The notes: generated by a model not told the origin, from the sequence alone. A stretch of DNA of 38,354 nt from Caulobacter sp. Root655 (GCF_001427665.1 NZ_LMHC01000021.1:299568-337921); one strand, 5' to 3'; positions 25,768 through 35,744 are shown, counted from the stretch's first letter. A program made the numbers and translations.

Positions 25768-26937
25768 CTAGTCCGCCTTCGGGGCCCGGCGCACTTCCAC
25801 GACCCGCACGCGCGCGCCGTCCAGCACCAGGGCCAGTTCGCCGCGCTTGATCTTCAGGGCGTCGGAACCGAAGGCCTCCAGCCGCCAGCCTTGCAGGGCC
25901 GGGGTGTTGGCTTCGTCGTCGGCGGCGATCTTTTCCAGGTCGGAAACCGTGGCGATCAGCTTGGAGGCCACGCCGGCCTCTTCGGCCCGGGCCTTCAGCA
26001 ACACCTTCAGCAACTCGACCACGGCTCCCGCGGAAGCGGGCGGCGGCGGTCCGGCCTTGTCGAGCACCGGGGCGTAGCCTTCCGGGTCGGCCAGGGCGGC
26101 CTTGATCGCGGCCAGCAGGTCGGGGCCGAACTTGGAGCCGCCGAAGCCCTTGGGCACGCTGCGCAGGGTGTTGAGCCCCTCCAGCGAGGTCGGGGCCTGA
26201 GTGGCCAGTTCGTCGATGGCCTCGTCCTTGAGGATGCGGCCGCGCGGCTGGTCGCGGGTCTGGGCGGTGCGCTCGCGCCAGGCGGCGACGGCCTTGAACA
26301 CGGCCAGGTATTTCGGGGCGGTCTTGCGCGGACGCAGGCGACGCCAGGCCTTCTCGGGATCGACGTCGTAGGCGGCCGGATCGTTGAGCGCCTTCATCTC
26401 CTCCTCGACCCAGGCCAGGCGTCCGGCCTTTTCGAGGCGTTCGCGCAGGATGGGGAACAGCGTGGCCAGGTGCGTCACGTCGGCGACGGCATAGGTCAAC
26501 TGCGCCTCGCTGAGCGGGCGACGGGCCCAGTCGGTGAACCGGCTGGACTTGTCGAGCTCGATCTTCAGCATCTGGCGCACCAGGGCGTCATAGGCGATCT
26601 GCTCGCCGAACCCGGCGGCCATGCCGGCCACCTGGGTGTCAAACAACGGCGTCGGCATGGCGTTGAGATTGTTGAAGATCTCGACGTCCTGACGGGCGGC
26701 GTGGAACACCTTGAGCACGGCGGGGTCGCGCAGGATGTCGAGCAGAGGCGCGAGGTCCAAGCCCTCGGCCAGCGGGTCGATACACGCTTCGGTGTCCGGA
26801 GAGGCCACCTGGATCAAGCACAGCTTGGGCCAATAGGTGGTTTCGCGCATGAACTCGGTGTCCACGGCGATGAAGGGGGCGCCCTTCAACTCATTACAGA
26901 ACGCCGCCAGCGCGGCGGTGGTGGTGATCGTCGTCAT
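25768..26937 (-). CDS. rnd: Ribonuclease D
   Basis: 389 residues. 3'-to-5' exoribonuclease acting in tRNA 3'-end maturation. DEDDy catalytic set is visible: AVDTEFMRET (Asp26, Glu28), FHAARQDVEIF (Asp84), and LTYAVADVTHL (Tyr149, Asp153). An HRDC domain follows (about 210-290, RDQPRGRILKDEAIDELA), then a second HRDC-like C-terminal region ending RRAPKAD. ATG 26937 is preceded closely by a GCTATTA -10 element, so the mRNA may be leaderless. Divergent from purM. Confidence 0.96.
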   Translation of the reverse strand: MTTITTTAALAAFCNELKGAPFIAVDTEFMRETTYWPKLCLIQVASPDTEACIDPLAEGLDLAPLLDILRDPAVLKVFHAARQDVEIFNNLNAMPTPLFDTQVAGMAAGFGEQIAYDALVRQMLKIELDKSSRFTDWARRPLSEAQLTYAVADVTHLATLFPILRERLEKAGRLAWVEEEMKALNDPAAYDVDPEKAWRRLRPRKTAPKYLAVFKAVAAWRERTAQTRDQPRGRILKDEAIDELATQAPTSLEGLNTLRSVPKGFGGSKFGPDLLAAIKAALADPEGYAPVLDKAGPPPPASAGAVVELLKVLLKARAEEAGVASKLIATVSDLEKIAADDEANTPALQGWRLEAFGSDALKIKRGELALVLDGARVRVVEVRRAPKAD

Positions 26938-26944
26938 CGGCTGC

Positions 26945-26974
26945 TAATAGCCTCGCGCACCCCCGAGTCTGCAA
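26945..26974 (-). promoter_or_regulatory. Candidate promoter of rnd giving a near-leaderless transcript
   Basis: On the minus strand TTGCAGA (26968-26974), 16 bases, GCTATTA (26945-26951). The -10 ends 7 bases before the ATG of rnd, so transcription would begin at or within a few bases of the start codon. Confidence 0.4.
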
Positions 26975-27049
26975 GCACAAGCTTAGGGGGAGCGGCAAGT
27001 TTCCTTTCAAAAACGGCCCGTTGGGTCGTTACCGACACAGAGCCCACGC

Positions 27050-28075
<1,026 letters not shown>

Positions 28076-28090
28076 GGCCTTGCGTGAAAT

Positions 28091-28188
28091 CCTCGTCCTT
28101 CGACAAGCTCAGGATGAGGATTTCAGATCAGACGCCTGATAGGCGAACTTCCCAGTAGCCCTCATCCTGAGCTTGTCGAAGGACGAGG
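28091..28188. repeat. 29-bp perfect inverted repeat between purM and purN
   Basis: Arms 28091-28119 and 28160-28188 are exact reverse complements over 29 bases (core CAAGCTCAGGATGAGG), with a 40-bp loop. Shares the CTCAGGATGAGG core with the elements at 1438 and 8983 but has a different outer part. If transcribed, the hairpin would be very stable and could set the purM:purN ratio. Confidence 0.9.
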
Positions 28189-28210
28189 GCGGTCCCACGG
28201 AACTGACCGC

Positions 28211-28792
28211 ATGATCGCCAAGACCAAAGTCGCCGTCCTGATCTCCGGCCGGGGCTCCAACATGGAGGCCCTGGTCCGGGCCGCCCAGGACCCGGCCTGC
28301 CCGTTCGAGGTCGCCCTGGTGCTGTCCAACAAGCCCGAGGCCGGCGGCCTGGTCACGGCGGCGGCGGCCGGGATCGAGGCCCTGGCCGTCGATCAGCGCC
28401 AGTTCGGCAAGGACCGCGAGGCCCACGAGCGGGCCATCGACGCCGCCTTGCGCCAACGCGGGATCCAGGTCGTCGCCCTGGCCGGCTACATGCGCATCCT
28501 CACCCCGTTCCTGGTCGAGGCCTGGGCGGACCGGATGCTCAACATCCACCCGTCCCTGCTGCCCAAATATCCCGGCCTGGACACCCACGGCCGCGCCTTG
28601 CAGGCCGGCGAGATCGAGGCCGGCTGCACCGTCCACCTGGTCACCGCCGGCGTCGACGAGGGCCCCGTGCTGGGCCAGGCCCGGGTGCCGATCCTGCCGG
28701 GCGACACCGAGCACATGCTGTCCGACCGGGTGCTGGAGCAGGAGCACCAGCTCTACGCCGCCACCCTGGCCGAGTTCGTGCGCGGGCTCTAA
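28211..28792 (+). CDS. purN: Phosphoribosylglycinamide formyltransferase (GAR transformylase)
   Basis: 193 residues. Transfers formyl from 10-formyl-THF to GAR, third step of purine synthesis. Seen: VAVLISGRGSNMEALV (phosphate-binding loop), LAGYMRILTPFLVEAW, and the catalytic triad Asn111, His113 (MLNIHPSLLPKYPGLDTH) and Asp149 (TAGVDEGPVLGQARV). Length is close to other bacterial PurN, without a fusion. Start ATG 28211 lies 22 bp after the palindromic repeat. Confidence 0.97.
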   Translation: MIAKTKVAVLISGRGSNMEALVRAAQDPACPFEVALVLSNKPEAGGLVTAAAAGIEALAVDQRQFGKDREAHERAIDAALRQRGIQVVALAGYMRILTPFLVEAWADRMLNIHPSLLPKYPGLDTHGRALQAGEIEAGCTVHLVTAGVDEGPVLGQARVPILPGDTEHMLSDRVLEQEHQLYAATLAEFVRGL

Positions 28793-28943
28793 GCGCCCTG
28801 GACTTGCACGAAAGCGAACTCGCGCCCGTTCGACGCCGTGAAAAGCGGCGTGGGTTGCGTTTCGAGACGGCGCCCGACGACATGTGACCTGCGCGGCGTC
28901 GCCGTGAATTGACGCAAGGCCTGTTGCGGACCTTCCTGACCCC

Positions 28944-29139
28944 GCTCTCGCGGGAGAGACCGGGCCTGGCCCGGCGCTGAAGGCGAAACCGCCCCGGAAA
29001 CGCTCAAGCAAAAGGACCGCGCGAGCCTCGAAACGCTGGAAAGCAGGGCGCGCTGCATGCGCCCTCGCCGAAGGAGCAAGGCGCCCCTCGTCGATCAGAT
29101 GGGGTCGCTGAATCTCTCAGGCGCCAAGGACAGCGGGGG
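28944..29139 (+). promoter_or_regulatory. Tandem glycine riboswitch
   Basis: Two aptamers in series. Aptamer 1 (about 28944-29027): GCTCTCGCGG pairs with CCGCGCGAGC as P1. It carries GGGAGAGACC, GCGCTGAAGGCGAAACCGCC, CCCCGGAAACGCTCAAGC and AAAAGGACCG. Aptamer 2 (about 29034-29136): P1 CGCTG/CAGCG, with CGCCGAAGGAGCAAGGCG, GAATCTCTCAGGCGCCAAGG and ACAGCGGGGG. These match the glycine class, which binds glycine cooperatively and usually turns on gcvTHP. Aptamer 1 deviates at two usually fixed places (CTGAAGG for CCGAAGG, CTCAAGC for CTCAGGC). No clear T-run terminator follows. The next gene is a TonB-dependent receptor 300 bp away, not gcvT. Confidence 0.88.
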
Positions 29140-29441
29140 TGCGGAAGGCGGGCCATTCCGGCGCGTCCCTACACCCGTGCGGCTACTCATGATCTGAATC
29201 CACGATCGCTCATCAGGCTCATTTCGAATGTCTCCAACACCGTAACACGATGGTCTCCACGACTATCGTGAGATAGTCATTTGTATTCTAAATATACCCC
29301 ATTACTGATGTTCATATTCTAGACACATATGCGCGCTGTTTGACTTGTTCTTTATATTAAGACCGCCAAGAGCTTTTCTGAATTTACCAACGGGAGCGGA
29401 ACGTCGAGCTTGACCTCAGTCAAAAATGATTGGGGATAGTC
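29140..29441 (+). other. AT-rich leader/promoter region of the TonB receptor gene
   Basis: No gene seen. The first 60 bases hold a hairpin CGGAA...TTCCG inside GGGTG...CACCC, perhaps the riboswitch expression platform. From about 29190 the DNA becomes AT-rich, unlike the rest of the window, with TATTCTA twice (near 29284 and 29313), an exact 7-bp inverted repeat at 29261-29278 and TTGACTTG at 29340. It is probably the receptor promoter and its operators. Confidence 0.5.
29261..29278. promoter_or_regulatory. Candidate operator, perfect inverted repeat
   Basis: GACTATC-GTGA-GATAGTC in the AT-rich region upstream of the receptor gene. Size and position suit a dimeric repressor or activator site; the regulator is unknown. 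Confidence 0.4.
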
Positions 29442-31832
29442 ATGACAAGCAACAACTCTTCGTCCGTCACCCGCCGCCTGCGAGCGCTTCTGCTCGCGGC
29501 CTCCGTGCTGGGCGGCGCGACGCCGGTCCTGGCCCAGGAGGCCGACAAGGCCTCGGTGGTCGACGAGATCGTGGTCACCGGCAGTCGGGTCTCCGAGGCC
29601 AGCGTCGCCATCGGCACCGACCACGCCACCGCGACCGTCTCGATCACCCGCGAAGCGCTGCTGTCGGCCCCGGCCGGCGTCACCGGCCTGAAGATGCTGG
29701 AGTCCCTGCCCGGCTTCAACGTCCAGGCCAACGACGCCCTGGGCATGTACGAGTTCGGCAACTCGGTGTCGGTGCGGGCCTTCAACTTCCAGCAGATCGG
29801 CTTCCTGCTCGACAACATCCCGATGGGCCGCAGCGACCAGTTCGGCGGCAGCCCGATCTACCGCTATGTCGACAACGAGAACCTCAACAAGGTCACGGCC
29901 TCGGCCGGGGCCGGCGACGTGTCCCTGCCCAGCTACGCCTCGCTGGGCCCGATCGTCGACTACTTCACCCAGAAGCCGTCGGAGGACTTCGGCGGCGCGG
30001 CCAGCGGCACCCTGGGCAGCGACGCGCTGAAGCGTGGCTTCCTGCGCCTGGAGACCGGCAAGATCGGCCCGGTGTCAGCCTATGTCAGCGGCTCGTGGAT
30101 CAAGGGCGACCTGTGGCGCGGCCCGGGCACGATCGATCGCAAGCACTATGAGGGCAAGCTGCGCTACGAGCTGCCCACCGGCGGCGACATCAGCTTCCAG
30201 ACTGTCCACAACGACTATTACGACTACGACAGCCCCTCGATCACCAAGGCCCAGTACAACGGCACGGCGGGCGATATCTTCGGCCGCAAGGGGCGCGGGT
30301 TCGCCTATCTGGGCGCCGTGCCGCTGTCCGTGCCGCTCGGCACGCCGGTGATCATCCCGACCGCCAGCCTGCCGCAGACCGCGGCGGGGATCGTCTATTC
30401 CAACCCCAACTACGCCAACTATTACAAGTTCGCGGTCAACAAGCGGAAGGACCACCTCTACGGCCTGACCCTGAACACGCCGATCACCGACGCGATCGAC
30501 CTGACCACGACGGCCTATTACGAGGACAAGGGCGGCTACGGCGTCTCGCCGGAGGACTATGCGACGTCCAAGGGCAATTACGACGCCGAGGTGGTGAAAG
30601 GGCTCACGGGGCTGACGGCCCCCAAGGGCCTGCAGTACGGCCTCTCGGCCATCGACGGCACGCGCAAGGGCGTCACGGCCAAGGGCAGCTGGAAGTTCGG
30701 CTTCAACAAGCTCGAAGCCGGTGTCTGGCTCGAGAAGGACGACTATCATCGCACCCAGGCGCGCTACAACACCGTCAACGGCGATCCCGACGGCGCGCCG
30801 CTGCTGAACGAACCGGTGCACCTGCAACGCGACTACGTCTCGACCCGCGACACCACCCAGTTCTTCGTCAAGGACACCCTCAGCCTGCTGGACGAGAATC
30901 TGAAGCTGGAGCTGGGCTTCAAGACGCTCGACGTCGACTACAACATCCATGGCAAGCGCCAGATCGCCGACTATCGAAACCATCTGACGCCGTCGATCGA
31001 CGCCAACTGGAAGGACGACTTCCTGCCCCAGGTCGGACTGGTCTACAGCGTCAACCCGCGCGACCAGGTGTTCGCGTCCTATTCGGAGAACATGGCCCTG
31101 CCGCGCGGCGCCGACGACGTGTTCTCGGCCGCCAGCCCCAGCGCGCCAGGCCCCAAGCCCGAGACCTCGACCAACATCGAACTGGGCTATCGGGCCAACC
31201 GCGCGACCTTCAACGCCTCGTTCGTGGTCTACAAGACGGAGTTCAAGAACCGGCTGCAGCAGTTCAACGCCGTGGTGCCCGGTAGCGTCACGCTGGAAAG
31301 CTTCTACCAGAACGTCGGGGCGGTGAAGGCGTCGGGGGCAGAGTTCAGCGGCCAGTGGAAGCCCGACCTGCTGGGCGGCAAGATCTATTTCAACGCCAAC
31401 CTGTCCTACAACAGGTCGAAGTTCCAGGACGACGTCCTGAACTACCGGTCCAGCGCCACGGCCGCGCCGGTTACCCTGCCGACCAAGGGCAAGATCGTGC
31501 CCGACTTCCCCGAATGGCTGTTCCAGGGCGGGGTGACGGTCGAGCCGACGGAAGGCGTGGTGTTCAACCTGTCGGCCCGTCACATCGACGACCGCTTCAC
31601 CAACTTCATCAACAGCGAGAGCACCAAGGGCTACACGCTGTGGAACGCCTATCTCGACCTTGGCGACGGCTTCGCGGCCGGGCCGTTCAAGCAGGTCAAG
31701 ACGCGGGTCAACATCGATAACATCTTCGACAAGGACTATCTGGGCACCATCAACACCACGGTGAACACCCTGGCCAGCTTCCGGCCAGGCTCGCACCGGA
31801 CGGTGCAGTTCACCCTCTCCGCCGACTTCTAG
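29442..31832 (+). CDS. TonB-dependent receptor, possibly for peptides
   Basis: 796 residues from ATG 29442, with GGGGAT upstream; a TTG at 29430 is less likely. Signal peptide through ATPVLAQ, TonB box DEIVVTGSR. The plug has SITREALLSAPAGVTGLKMLESLPGFNVQANDALGMYEFGNSVSVRAF and FLLDNIPMG. The large barrel ends VNIDNIFDKDYLGTINT and terminal Phe (TVQFTLSADF). The plug resembles the broad OAR-like/substrate receptor group more than siderophore receptors. It is followed 75 bp later by an exported dipeptidase, suggesting a peptide or amino-acid-derived substrate, but this is inference. Lies downstream of the glycine riboswitch. Confidence 0.92.
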   Translation: MTSNNSSSVTRRLRALLLAASVLGGATPVLAQEADKASVVDEIVVTGSRVSEASVAIGTDHATATVSITREALLSAPAGVTGLKMLESLPGFNVQANDALGMYEFGNSVSVRAFNFQQIGFLLDNIPMGRSDQFGGSPIYRYVDNENLNKVTASAGAGDVSLPSYASLGPIVDYFTQKPSEDFGGAASGTLGSDALKRGFLRLETGKIGPVSAYVSGSWIKGDLWRGPGTIDRKHYEGKLRYELPTGGDISFQTVHNDYYDYDSPSITKAQYNGTAGDIFGRKGRGFAYLGAVPLSVPLGTPVIIPTASLPQTAAGIVYSNPNYANYYKFAVNKRKDHLYGLTLNTPITDAIDLTTTAYYEDKGGYGVSPEDYATSKGNYDAEVVKGLTGLTAPKGLQYGLSAIDGTRKGVTAKGSWKFGFNKLEAGVWLEKDDYHRTQARYNTVNGDPDGAPLLNEPVHLQRDYVSTRDTTQFFVKDTLSLLDENLKLELGFKTLDVDYNIHGKRQIADYRNHLTPSIDANWKDDFLPQVGLVYSVNPRDQVFASYSENMALPRGADDVFSAASPSAPGPKPETSTNIELGYRANRATFNASFVVYKTEFKNRLQQFNAVVPGSVTLESFYQNVGAVKASGAEFSGQWKPDLLGGKIYFNANLSYNRSKFQDDVLNYRSSATAAPVTLPTKGKIVPDFPEWLFQGGVTVEPTEGVVFNLSARHIDDRFTNFINSESTKGYTLWNAYLDLGDGFAAGPFKQVKTRVNIDNIFDKDYLGTINTTVNTLASFRPGSHRTVQFTLSADF

Positions 31833-31907
31833 GTCCACGTTCCGGCCGGTCTCTCCCCTCGGAAAACGAAGGGGGGGGGCCGGCCGGACAGCGTTCGAGT
31901 ATCCCCC

Positions 31908-33140
31908 ATGACCCGCTTCACGACCCGTTCCCTGCTCCTGGCCGCCGCCGTCTCGGCCCTGGCCTTCGCCGCCACCAGCCAGGCCGCCGAAACCGCCGCC
32001 TCGGCCCGCAAGATCCACGAGGGCCTGCTGACCCTCGACACCCACCTGGACACCCCGGCCAATTTCGGCCGCCCCGGCTGGGACATCCTCGACCGCCACG
32101 ACGCCCTCAAGGACGGCTCGCAGATCGACTATCCGCGCATGGTCGAGGGCGGGCTGGATGGCGGCTTCTTCGCCATCTACACCCCGCAGGGCCCGCGCAC
32201 GCCGGAGGCGACCCGCGCCGCCCGCGACGGGGCGCTGATCCGCGGCGTCGAGATCCGCGAGATGGTGGCCAAGCACGGCGACAAGTTCGGCCTGGCGCTG
32301 AAGGCGGACGACGCCGCCACCATCGCCGCCCAGGGCAAGCGGGTGGTCTATATGAGCATCGAGAACAGCTATCCGATCGACGGCGACGTCAGCCTGCTGT
32401 CGGCCTTCTACGCCCTGGGCGTGCGGATCTCGGGCCTGGCGCATTTCAAGAACAACGACATAGCCGACTCGTCCACCGACAAGCCGGAGTGGCATGGCCT
32501 CAGCCCGCTGGGCAAACAGTTCGTCGCCGAGGCCAACCGGCTGGGCGTGGTGCTGGACGGCTCGCACTCGTCCGACGACGTGCTGGACCAGCTGATCGCC
32601 CTGTCCAGGACGCCGGTGATCCTCACCCATTCGGGCTGCAAGGCGGTGTTCGACCATCCGCGCAACATCGACGACGCGCGGCTGAAAGCCCTGGCCGACA
32701 GCGGCGGGGTGATCCAGGTCGACGCCTATTCCAGCTACCTGATCGAGACGCCCAAGAACGCCGACCGCGAGGCGGCGATGGGCGCGCTGATGGCCAAGGC
32801 CGGGGCCCGGTCGAAGATGAGCGAGGACCAGCGCGCCGCCTTCATGGCCGAATACAAGGCCATCGAGGCCAAGTGGCCGGTTCCCAAGGCCACCTTCGCC
32901 GACTTCATGAACCACCTGAACCACGCCCTGAAGGTGGCCGGGGTCGATCACGTCGGCATCGGCATCGACTTCGACGGCGGCGGCGGGGTCACCGGCCTGA
33001 ACGACGCCTCCGACTACTGGAAGATCTCGCAGGCCCTGCTGGCCGAAGGCTACACCAAGGCCGACCTGGAGAAGATCTGGAGCGGCAACGTGCTGCGCCT
33101 GCTGCGCGCGGCGGAGGCGGCCAAGGCGCCGGCGGGGTGA
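31908..33140 (+). CDS. Exported M19 membrane dipeptidase
   Basis: 410 residues with signal peptide MTRFTTRSLLLAAAVSALAFAATSQAA. Renal-dipeptidase (M19) zinc enzyme, hydrolysing dipeptides, including D-amino-acid containing ones. Metal ligands: LDTHLDTP (His46, Asp48), the bridging glutamate in VVYMSIENSYP, LDGSHSSDDVL and ILTHSGCKAV histidines; then DHPRNIDD and GIGIDFDGGGGVTGL near the C-terminus. Located in the periplasm by its signal. Same strand as the receptor and only 75 bp after it, so likely one transcript for uptake and breakdown of a peptide. Confidence 0.93.
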   Translation: MTRFTTRSLLLAAAVSALAFAATSQAAETAASARKIHEGLLTLDTHLDTPANFGRPGWDILDRHDALKDGSQIDYPRMVEGGLDGGFFAIYTPQGPRTPEATRAARDGALIRGVEIREMVAKHGDKFGLALKADDAATIAAQGKRVVYMSIENSYPIDGDVSLLSAFYALGVRISGLAHFKNNDIADSSTDKPEWHGLSPLGKQFVAEANRLGVVLDGSHSSDDVLDQLIALSRTPVILTHSGCKAVFDHPRNIDDARLKALADSGGVIQVDAYSSYLIETPKNADREAAMGALMAKAGARSKMSEDQRAAFMAEYKAIEAKWPVPKATFADFMNHLNHALKVAGVDHVGIGIDFDGGGGVTGLNDASDYWKISQALLAEGYTKADLEKIWSGNVLRLLRAAEAAKAPAG

Positions 33141-33303
33141 GCGGGGGCGGCCGGCTCGGTGGGAGCGCCGGACCCGGCTCATCGCTCTGACTGATTTCGC
33201 CCGGCATGGTCGAAATCCACCGCCGACCTGTGTCATGCTGGGGGATGTGGACCGGTGGCGGCGAGATTTGCGCGCCGCGCCTGGTCAACATCGGGGCCCA
33301 GCG

Positions 33304-34974
33304 ATGCGGCGAGATTGGCGGCTGTTCGTTCCCAAGACCGTGACCGTGCTGCGCCAGGGCTATGGCGTGGCCGATCTGCGCGCCGACCTCGTCGCGGGCC
33401 TGACCGTGGCCATCGTCGCCCTGCCGCTGTCCATGGCCCTGGCCATCGCCTCCGGCGCGACGCCCGACCGCGGCCTGGTCACGGCGGTGATCGCGGGCTT
33501 CCTGATCTCGTTGCTGGGCGGCAGTCGATTCCAGATCGGCGGCCCCACCGGGGCGTTCGTGGTGGTGGTCTATGGGGTGATCAGCCAGCACGGCTATGAT
33601 GGCCTGCTGATGGCCACCCTGATGGCTGGTGCGCTGCTGATCCTGGCGGGTCTCTCCGGCCTGGGGACCTTCATCAAATACATCCCCGACCCGGTGACCA
33701 CCGGCTTCACCAGCGGCATCGCCGTGATCATCTTCACCAGCCAGATCCGCGACTTCCTCGGCCTCACCCTGGAGACGGTCCCAGCCGACTTCCTGCCCAA
33801 GATCCTCGCTCTGTGGCAAGCCCGCGCTAGCCTTGACCTGGCCACCCCGCTGCTGGCGCTGGCCTGCCTCGCCGTGATCCTGGCCCTGCGCCGCTGGGCC
33901 CCAAGGCTGCCCGGGTTCCTGATCGTCACCGTCGTCGCGGCGGGGTTCGTCGCCCTGGCCGCCTGGCCGGTCGAGACCATCGGCACGCGGTTCGGCGCCG
34001 TGCCTTCTCGCCTGCCAACCCCGTCCTTGGCCTTTTGGTCGCTGGACAAGGCCCAGGCCGTGCTGCCGTCGGCCTTCACCATCGCGCTGCTGGCCGGCGT
34101 GGAATCCCTGCTGTCGGCGGTGGTCGCCGACCAGATGACCGGCCGGCGGCACCGTTCGGGGATCGAGCTGATCGCCCAGGGCGTGGCCAATATCGCCTCC
34201 AGCCTGGTCGGCGGCCTGCCCGCCACCGGGGCCATCGCCCGCACCGCCACCAATATCCGCAGCGGCGCGCGCTCGCCGGTGGCCGGCATGAGCCACGCCC
34301 TGTTCTTGCTGCTGTTCATGCTGCTGGCCGCGTCGCTGATGCGGTTCGTGCCGTTGGCGGCCCTGGCGGCGATCCTGATGGTGGTCGCGTTCAACATGGC
34401 CGAACTGCATCGGTTTCGAATCCTGCTGAACGCCTCCAACGGCGATCGGGCGGTGCTGTTGGTCACCTTTCTGCTGACCGTGCTGGTCGATCTGAGCCTG
34501 GCCATAGAGATGGGGATGATCCTGGCGGCCTTCGTGTTCATGCACCGCATGGCCCAACTGTCCGAGGTCCGGCGCGGCGAACCGCCCGGGCCGCTCGGCC
34601 TCAACGGCCTGGAGGGCGACGAGGCCGAGCCCTACGCGCCCAATTTCGGCCTGCCCGACGACGTGGTGGTCATCACCTTCCGGGGTGCGCTGTTCTTCGG
34701 CAGCGCCAGCCTCCTGAAGGACGCGCTCGAGGACATCAGTGGGCGCAAGCGCTGCTACATACTGCGGCTGGAGGACGTGCCGATGGTCGATCCCACCGGC
34801 GCCGCCGCGCTGGGCGACCTGATGGTCCGCGCCTTGGCCGACGGCGAGGTGATCCTGTGCGGGGCGTCGCGCCCGGTGTTGCGCGGCCTGTTGCGGACCC
34901 TGGGTCCGTCGGCGCTGCGCATGGCCCGCTTCACCTCGAGCTTCGAGGAAGCCCGGCTCAGGGCCCTAGCCTAG
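33304..34974 (+). CDS. SulP-family anion transporter with STAS domain
   Basis: 556 residues from ATG 33304 (MRRDWRLFVPKTV); an earlier ATG at 33235 gives an unlikely Arg-rich lead. Inner-membrane SulP permease: LRADLVAGLTVAIVALPLSMALAIASGATPDRGL, SRFQIGGPTGAFVVVVYGVI, YIPDPVTTGFTSGIAVII and LPATGAIARTATNIRSGA are signature segments, with about 12-14 membrane helices in total. The last hundred or so residues are a STAS domain (VVVITFRGALFFGSASLL, LEDVPMVDPTGAAALGDL). Carries sulfate, bicarbonate or dicarboxylates in different members; the substrate is not clear. Ends by overlapping the convergent DUF1275 gene by 9 bp. Confidence 0.93.
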   Translation: MRRDWRLFVPKTVTVLRQGYGVADLRADLVAGLTVAIVALPLSMALAIASGATPDRGLVTAVIAGFLISLLGGSRFQIGGPTGAFVVVVYGVISQHGYDGLLMATLMAGALLILAGLSGLGTFIKYIPDPVTTGFTSGIAVIIFTSQIRDFLGLTLETVPADFLPKILALWQARASLDLATPLLALACLAVILALRRWAPRLPGFLIVTVVAAGFVALAAWPVETIGTRFGAVPSRLPTPSLAFWSLDKAQAVLPSAFTIALLAGVESLLSAVVADQMTGRRHRSGIELIAQGVANIASSLVGGLPATGAIARTATNIRSGARSPVAGMSHALFLLLFMLLAASLMRFVPLAALAAILMVVAFNMAELHRFRILLNASNGDRAVLLVTFLLTVLVDLSLAIEMGMILAAFVFMHRMAQLSEVRRGEPPGPLGLNGLEGDEAEPYAPNFGLPDDVVVITFRGALFFGSASLLKDALEDISGRKRCYILRLEDVPMVDPTGAAALGDLMVRALADGEVILCGASRPVLRGLLRTLGPSALRMARFTSSFEEARLRALA

Positions 34975-35640
34975 CGCTGCTTCCCTGGCGGACAGCGCGA
35001 CGCGACGGCGCTCGATCGCCATGCGGATCAGGGACAAGGTCGCCACCACACCCGCTGCCACCCACAACGCCAAGACGCCGATCCGCAGATAGGCCATCGC
35101 CCCCAGGGCCCCGCCGAGGGTCAAGCCGGCCCAAAGGGCCAGGAACGGAACCCAGGCCCAAGGCTCGCCGCCGGTCAGGGCGGCGGCGAGCCGGTGCCCC
35201 GCCTTGACCAGGGTTCCGGTCATGTAGGTCAGGCCCATGCCGACATCGCCATTGCGCTGGAACACCGCGTTCTCGACGCCCATGGCCAGGACCAGCGCCG
35301 CCACGCCCCAGGCTCCCAGGCCCAGGCCCATAAGCCCGGCGGCCGCGGCCAGCAGGCCGGCCTCTACCGCCATGACCGCCGAGCGGCGATCCTCGCCGGC
35401 CCGGCGGGCGGTAAGGGCGCCCAGCACCACCCCCGTGACGAACAGCGCCAGCAGGCCGGCGGCCTTGCCGACCGACCACCAGTCGCCGCGGGCCACGCCG
35501 ACCCCCAGCCGGGTCGAGTTGCCGCTCATGAACGAAACGAAGAAGCCGCCCAGCTTCAGGAAGCCGATGGCGTCGACATAGCCCGCGACACCCGACAGCC
35601 CGGCCGCCAAGGCCACGTCGCGGCGGCGATAGTCTTTCAT
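34966..35640 (-). CDS. DUF1275 (YoaK-like) membrane protein
   Basis: 224 residues from ATG 35640 with GGGAG eight bases upstream; the longer frame to 35742 is discarded. YoaK/DUF1275 family of six or so membrane helices. Seen: AAGLSGVAGYVDAIGFLKLGGFFVSFMSGNSTRLG (family signature), LLALFVTGVVLGALTARRAG, LGLGAWGVAALVLAMGVENAVFQRNGDVGMGLTYMTGTLVKAG and two C-terminal helices. Function unknown. Its stop overlaps the end of the convergent SulP gene by 9 bp, so the two compete for the same 3' DNA. Confidence 0.9.
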   Translation of the reverse strand: MKDYRRRDVALAAGLSGVAGYVDAIGFLKLGGFFVSFMSGNSTRLGVGVARGDWWSVGKAAGLLALFVTGVVLGALTARRAGEDRRSAVMAVEAGLLAAAAGLMGLGLGAWGVAALVLAMGVENAVFQRNGDVGMGLTYMTGTLVKAGHRLAAALTGGEPWAWVPFLALWAGLTLGGALGAMAYLRIGVLALWVAAGVVATLSLIRMAIERRRVALSAREAALG

Positions 35641-35744
35641 GGAATACTCCCGACCGATGGCGGGATCGTCACCGATCCGGCCGCCGCCTGTCACCGAAAT
35701 TCGTCCAGCCCTGCGGCTCGACCGCGCTTGACTATCGCGCAAGC

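Noticed and set aside
30075..33236. Open frame of over 1000 codons on the minus strand opposite the receptor and dipeptidase genes
   Set aside because: It mirrors the third-codon GC bias of the plus-strand genes, has no family motifs and is rich in Val/Gly/Asp/Arg as expected of an antisense shadow.
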